Shown one piece after another: positions 58,488 to 64,000 of a DNA stretch of 64,000 nt. Source of the stretch: Kingdonia uniflora (Eukaryota > Streptophyta > Magnoliopsida > Ranunculales > Circaeasteraceae); assembly GCA_014058105.1 (NCBI GenBank), contig JACGCM010002331.1, forward strand, positions 682,001-746,000, in the 5' to 3' direction. Under the pieces are notes generated by a model that worked only from the letters and a program-made list of their open reading frames with translations, made no database searches and was not told the origin of the DNA. Position 1 is the stretch's first letter; every line of letters starts with the position of its first letter. Both the position numbers and the translations under genes were made by a program.

Positions 58488-60712
58488 TTACACGAGGTTT
58501 AATATTTTAGAAGGAGATTTTTCTTCATTCAAATTCAGGGAACCTTCGGGAACCTGCACATCTGCTACCTTACTAGGACGAGCACCATCAGCATCCACCA
58601 TCACATCACCTTTGATGTCTTCGATTGCCCCGCGTACATCAGGAGTCTGGGGTACATCATTATCTGAGCTATTATCAAACACAACACCAACAGCTTTTAC
58701 AAGTCCCTTGTATATAAATTTCCTCTCCTCCAACGCGTCATAATGGTCTTTATAGTGCATCCTCACTTCCATGCAATTTGCCAATTTCTCCTTATTCATC
58801 CTCGCCCTCACCTCATCGAGAAGCTTGCCTGTCTTTGCTCCATTACTTTACGAGCATCAGCAACTTAATCCCTTATAACTTTTTCAAAGGTGGCCTTCTG
58901 CAACGCCAAAGCCTCATTTTTTTCTTTCTCAACCACTTTCTTCGCTTCACTCAGCGCAGCTTCCCTCGCCTTCTTGGCATCAAGCTTATACCTATTAAAA
59001 ATGGCATTCAAATCTGCCATTTTTGTGATCAAATCTTTCTCTATATTTGTGTAGGCAATAATCTGGTTTGCCAGCTCTCTACTGCCCACAACACGACCCA
59101 TCGCCTCAGTTGCCAACTTCTTAATCTGCATCATAGCCATATAATGAATATTCGAGTGACCTACCAATTTTTTCATTCGTAGAAAAGCATTTAAATTTCT
59201 CACCTTCGACAAATTCCTCTGACCCTGGCTAAAAAATGTATTTAAACTATCAACCCCCACCATACAATCCTCAAACTCATCCGTCCCAAACTTATAAGCA
59301 TCTATGGTCTTCAACACTTCTGTCTCAGTCTCTTCAACATATTTTTTCTTCGACGCCTCACCACTAGTCTTCTTTGGGACCACACTCCCAAAACCCCGTG
59401 GGGGACGCATTTCCACAGTAACTGCTACACTAACAGTATCAGCCACCTCCTCCGTTATCGATTGTTGAGTTTTCCTTTTATAAGGAAGTAATGGAGGAAC
59501 ATCAAAACTCGCCGCCCTCTTCTTTTTATTTCTTCCCAAAGACTCTCCCGGCATAACATCGATCTCTGTATCAGTGTTGTACCCAACCAGGGAGTAATTT
59601 TCAAGAGGTAAGCTAGTATCAGTGACTATCTTATTCCTTGCCGACATTTTTCTGTCGATAACAGGCACTTTTGACCCTTTGACCCTCGACCTCTTTAAAC
59701 CAGCCTCTTGGAATAGAGTGTTTTCAAGATCTTGATCGATAACTAGGTTACCGATCCTACAAAAAAAATCTCTCCTCACCTTCCTTTACTTTCGATTTCT
59801 TGTCGACCTCTTTCAACGCTGCAAACATCATAAACAAGTTAGAAACACTTACATCTCATTCACACAATTTGAACATCGAAAATTACATTTACCTAACCAC
59901 ACACCTAAGTAAATTTTTTTTCTCTTTAAGGGTTCTCTGGGCCCTTTTTTATCGAATTCGTAATTTCTGGAGACAAGTAAGCGCTCATCGGTGTATCGTC
60001 CCCCAGCTGACACCATATCATAAAACAATGGCCTTTTCAAGAACTGTTCCAAGTAGTGGTAACCTAGCTTCTGCGGGTTCATCTTGAGTGTGTAGTACAC
60101 ATATAAATCATCATCAGTTATTAACTCATCCCCCCTGGTCTTAAGTCGACCATTTATTGCCCCACAAAACCTAAACAGATCGTACACATTCGGATTTAAC
60201 TACCCCGGTGCCACATCAAAGAATTTCATTAATTTCATTTGGTCTGCCCTGAGGCGAAGCTTCAATTCCTTTTTTATTTGTTCTCGATGAACCAGAATAC
60301 CATTAAGAGGTATTTCCTAGTCGATCATTTTGTACTGGTACTCCTCTAACCTTATATCCCCTGGAATACCATACTTCCTCTTGATACTTAGTATCTTTTT
60401 CGTCTCTGGACCCTCTCTGTAACATGCCTCCTCGCCTTCATCCACATCTTCTTCCCCATCCCCACTACCTTCTCGGTCACTGGCTTGAGGGTCGTGATCT
60501 ACATCTATTTCTGTATCCACCTCCTCAGCCTGTTCGATAGTACTAGGTGTCACCCTAAACTATTCTACGCTACCTAAATCTGCACTACTCTATCATACCC
60601 TATACCTCTCTCCCAATTGTTGTACACAAGTCCTCACATCAATCATTATAGGCTTTACGTCTTCCAGACTCCCGTATATGTATTTTTCATCATTTTGAAT
60701 TGGTTAAGCCAT
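58488..60712 (-). pseudogene. Element E antisense ORF, two exons
   Basis: Reading on the minus strand: ATG 60712-60710 (M-A, then a stop where D has Glu), exon 1 to 59893, a 74-bp intron (59892-59819), exon 2 from 59818 to a stop at 58488. The largest open piece is 304 codons (59779-58865). Exon 1 carries acidic clusters (near 60450) and a domain with [14 protein letters not shown] and R-Y-T-D-E-R-L-L-V (60187-59900). Exon 2 has the basic K-K-K-R-A-A-S motif (about 59505-59535) and an Ala/Lys/Glu-rich coiled coil (59080-58870). Several stops and a frameshift near 58830 break it. Its protein may be nuclear (inference from the basic motif). Confidence 0.78.
59819..59892 (-). other. Intron in element E antisense ORF (74 bp)
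   Basis: It starts GTAAAT and ends TTTGCAG on the minus strand. It separates ...V-W-L from ...L-K-E-V-D at the same phase as in D. The flanking exons match D well, while the intron body matches only loosely. Confidence 0.75.
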
Positions 60713-61660
60713 TTTAAATCGAACCTGTACAACAGATTCTATAATTTTTACACAGTTAAATCTATTATATGTGATACATATATATGTTCATAAGTTCATA
60801 TATTCATAAAGATATCGTTGTCGAGATAACTCTCCAGCACATCATTCGCTTTACTATTTTCTACTATTATTTACGTTTATACTTATTACCAGAGTTCTCG
60901 ATATAGTTCATATCATTTAATTCATATTGGCATCTTTCATTAAAGTAACACATCTGCTCAGTTCTCGATGCTTTTCTATTTTTAATAAGTAACATCAATA
61001 ACTTGTTAATTTCCTTCACTTTTTGTCAAATTATAGGAATCTCAACATCTTCTTTAACACACTTCACCTGTTTCCCGCCAAAAACACCATTATTCATAAA
61101 TTGATACTTCCCCTTCTCTGGCATAAAATCCGGCCAAATCCCAACAACAATAACGTCCCCAAAAAGCTAGCAATATCAAAACGACATCTCCATTCATCGC
61201 TACAATCGCGCGGTAACCCCAGCGCTACCAACCAATCACCCTCTCCACTCATCTCGACCCATTTCTTACACCGCCCATACCCAAACTATCCATAAAACCC
61301 CTACGACTCCATTTCTTCTACCTTAATACCCAACGAATCACACCCAAACCAGAATTTCCTAAAACTCCTCTATCAAACCCTAACACTTTATTTTACAAAT
61401 CATTCTCCGATTTAATTTAACATACAACAACATTCATTTTACTTAATTCTATTCGTCTATACCTTAATCAATCACAATAGTCAAACATCAATGCCCGAAT
61501 CACTAACCTTATTTACGTGCTACTTCTGTATCCCCATCCTTTGCTCGCTTGGCTCTTTCAATCAGTACACTAATTTCCCCCTTACAATCGTAGACAACCA
61601 ATACAATGATGAGCAAAGGCAATTCGCAATAAAGACTTTTTTTTGTGTGTTTGGAAAGTG
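60713..61660 (-). other. Leader region of the element E antisense frame
   Basis: This AT-rich region lies between the TATA box and the ATG, about 950 bp (about 890 bp in D). It contains TTTCCCGCCAAA at 61071-61082, an E2F-like site, next to a possible donor site (ACAG-GTGAAGTG on the minus strand). A leader intron is possible but not proven. No gene is seen. Confidence 0.4.
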
Positions 61661-61710
61661 TGAACAGTCACCCACTTCAGAGGTATTTATAGATCCCACA
61701 TGACTGTTCA
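61661..61710 (-). promoter_or_regulatory. Antisense promoter of element E: TATA box within an inverted repeat
   Basis: The TATA box (minus CTATAAATAC, 61683-61692) lies between perfect 10-bp arms, TGAACAGTCA (61661-61670) and TGACTGTTCA (61701-61710). It matches the D arrangement in spacing and sequence. Confidence 0.65.
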
Positions 61711-63629
61711 TCGCACCACTTCACGACCATTCAAATCCTCGAACATAATGCCTTCTACTTCTCTTCCCGGCCTCTACGATACTTTGCCTTCTTAGAGCCA
61801 ACAAACGCTTACACTCCCAATCTGATCCTTCCATATCTCGACGAACTTCTTCGGCTACATTCACGTGCAGCAAAACACAACCTATATTGTCACAATGACG
61901 ATTAACATTATCTTCCTTATATTTGATACTATCACTTAAAAGAACACATCTGGCCATAATGAATATTCTTGACAATTCCTCAACTTCTACTTTACCTACA
62001 TATTCCTATATTTTTGGGTCCACGTTCGACAACATCTACAATATCAATATATTCGACATTCTTCAAGAAACTTGCTTAAATCTTTTTTTTATTACCAAAT
62101 TTCAACAAGTACATTATCCAATCGACAAATAAACAAAAAATTACTTCAATCGACAAAACTTCCAACACAACTATTTTCATTCTATTTCATTGACCATAAT
62201 AAATCCTTACAACGACCTACTCCTACTAAATATTACAATTTCATAAACCCCTAGCTGCAACTTCATCTTTCCTCTTCACCAACAACTTTGCTCGAGTCTA
62301 CATACCACCATATCGTTCAGGAGGACGCCAAAACTGCAATTTGACATAAAATTCAAAGTCCTCCTCAGCCTCCTTCACTTTTGTCTCGCTCATCCCTTCA
62401 TAATCAGCCTCTTCCAGATCTTCCATATGCATATCACAATTCTGAGTTCCAAAATATCGAGTGTACAACACCCAGTACATCGCTTGAATACATCTGAACA
62501 CACCATCAAGGACCTGAGCTCTCGTCTTTACCATCTTGCATGAATGCTTCACATTTGTAACAACAAGACTTATTTATGCCCCCTCCAGTCATGGTTCAAC
62601 TTACCTGTATTTACTCTGCCTTGGAACTCTACAATTTTAAAGTCAAATCACTCAACCTCGAAATCTATTCTGGGACCCACTCAGTCAACTACATTCGAGA
62701 TGTTATGCCAACCCATAAACATTTTATGTGCATGCACGTTTGATATTTTACCTTCGATTATTTACAAAAAAAAAAAAAAAAAAAACTCAATGGATAATCA
62801 AATTACACATTAATAGCATATCGAAGATATTAAATTTATTTATTATTATGAATAAAGTTACAATTCATATTTGACAACTTCCTCCTTCAATTTTGTTACA
62901 TATAATATCTCGGACTACATCCTTCGATTACATTACATCAAACTACATCTATTTGTATATTTGACCTACAGGATTGATAACTCTGTGTTTTCTTTTCACC
63001 AGAATCGGACATTAAAGCCTCTTTCCAATGTTAAGAACCTCAATGAATCTCAAGTCACTGAACTTCTAATAGGCTACTTCCTCAGACGAAGGCAGCAAAC
63101 AATTATAAGAAGCCTTCCACATTCAGCAAGATCCCTGGACGTCCATCTGAGCTTCAAATCTTTATCATCAACACAAATAGTTACCCTTTCTCCCCCAAAC
63201 TAATACACGCCATTACCTTCAGCACCACATAATAGCACAATTGTTTCCAAACAGATATGCATCTTCTCTCGCTTGACCTCTCACCCAACCAGTGCCATGA
63301 CACGATCACATAAAAAGTTCTTACCGATCATTTTTTGCTAGATCTTTCCCTCAGGCTATTCACCGTCTTCCGCTTCAGATAACGCTTTAGACCACACTTG
63401 GGGCAACAGACATCCTTGTACAAACACTACTATTCCACTTTCAATAACCCTCTATTTATACCATATGTAACTCCGCCTGATTTACTATACCATATTAATT
63501 GCGCCTCGAAAATGACTTGACCACATACAGTTCTTTTGACCTTGGAAATAATACAGATAACTCATCTTCCCATTCTGCAACCTCTTCAGCTTTAAACTTC
63601 TTCCCAACACAACCACAAGTTCTTCTATC
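61711..63629. other. Element E region between antisense promoter and polypurine tract
   Basis: No known domain is found. An 84-codon open stretch on the minus strand (62298-62552), acidic in its C-terminal half, might be a further antisense exon, but nothing confirms it. A run of about 20 A lies near 62766-62785. The first 150 bases align with the end of D before 51720. Confidence 0.45.
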
Positions 63630-63643
63630 AAGAATGGGGCGAT
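63630..63643 (+). other. Element E polypurine tract
   Basis: AAGAATGGGGCGAT lies immediately before the 3' LTR start. Confidence 0.75.
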
Positions 63644-64000
63644 TGTAGTAGCATATTCCCAGATTCGACAAGAGTAAGCAGCAGACTGTACTCGGAGACA
63701 ACCGCACTTGATTGAAGGCCATAATTCATGAAGTTATTATAAGTCCTCTGCTTTCCAAAAGTAGTCGATGAAGCCTGGTCAAAAAAGAACTGTTAGAGAT
63801 CCGCAGAGTTCGCCTACTCCCTCGAAATAGAAGACCATTCCTTTCTATTTGTAAAACTGCCTGTATGACTATAATAATTGGCAGAGAATATATACTACAA
63901 GGCAGCAATATTTTACTATTCTTACTTCCTAAACCCAATATCACTCAAAATGTGTAATAACTAGCATCTTACTAGATTTTACATAAAAATCCTCCACGAG
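63644..64000 (+). repeat. Element E 3' LTR, incomplete at window end
   Basis: It begins TGTAGTAGCATATTCC and matches 51721 onward for 357 bases until the window ends. About 120 bases more are expected. Confidence 0.9.

Larger units (their letters stand above)
51721..64000 (+). mobile_element. Element E: Tat-type Ty3/gypsy retrotransposon, inserted in element D
   Basis: It has a 5' LTR (51721-52199), primer site, gag, protease, reverse transcriptase, two RNase H domains and integrase on +, tandem repeats, antisense frame on -, polypurine tract (63630-63643) and a 3' LTR starting at 63644 that runs off the window. The two LTRs are close (about 90 percent over the first 160 bases by eye). Coding regions contain stops and frameshifts, but the catalytic boxes of protease and reverse transcriptase are intact. 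Confidence 0.9.

Noticed and set aside
38722..64000. Three-LTR tandem array (LTR-internal-LTR-internal-LTR) produced by unequal recombination
   Set aside because: The first LTR is much more different from the other two than these are from each other, and D lacks its 3' part and polypurine tract before the second LTR. Nesting explains this better.

Overview
The window looks like repeat-rich, AT-rich nuclear DNA of a flowering plant, probably a eudicot. Nearly all of it is transposable elements, several nested inside one another, plus a broken nuclear copy of part of the plastid gene ycf2. I found no intact host gene, no tRNA or rRNA gene and no CRISPR array. Every coding region I recognise is interrupted by stops, frameshifts or insertions. 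The organism call rests on the element types (Ty1/copia, a Ty3/gypsy chromovirus, Tat-type Ty3/gypsy elements with two RNase H domains, a plant hAT transposase) and on the ycf2 fragment. The species cannot be named from this.

Layout. 1-5265: a decayed Ty1/copia element (A), + strand, whose 5' LTR lies before the window. 7053-9150: a hAT transposase pseudogene, - strand. 9195-10324: an LTR with a short internal remnant of another gypsy-type element, - strand. 13190-36905: a ycf2 insertion cut into three pieces by two LTR retrotransposons. Element B (14639-25112, +) is a chromovirus with LTRs of about 2.8 kb. Element C (25776-36583, -) is a Tat-type element with 620-bp LTRs. Both have target-site duplications, and ycf2 resumes on the far side of each. 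38722-51720: element D, a Tat-type element on +. A solo LTR of the B family (47378-50377) lies in it with a perfect 5-bp duplication. 51721-64000: element E, a relative of D on +, apparently inserted into D, so the 3' end of D should lie beyond the window.

The most interesting pattern is shared by C, D and E. Between integrase and the 3' LTR each carries a long extra reading frame on the strand opposite gag-pol. In D and E the predicted proteins align from the first methionine to the end. Both copies carry a 74-bp GT-AG intron at the same place and phase, a basic nuclear-localisation-like motif, and an upstream antisense TATA box held between the arms of an inverted repeat. Tandem repeats lie between integrase and this frame in all three elements; in D and E each unit contains a small palindrome. 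Together this suggests an independently transcribed and spliced antisense gene carried by this retrotransposon group. Antisense extra frames are known in some Tat elements, so the general idea is not new; the intron and the hairpin promoter are the parts worth checking.
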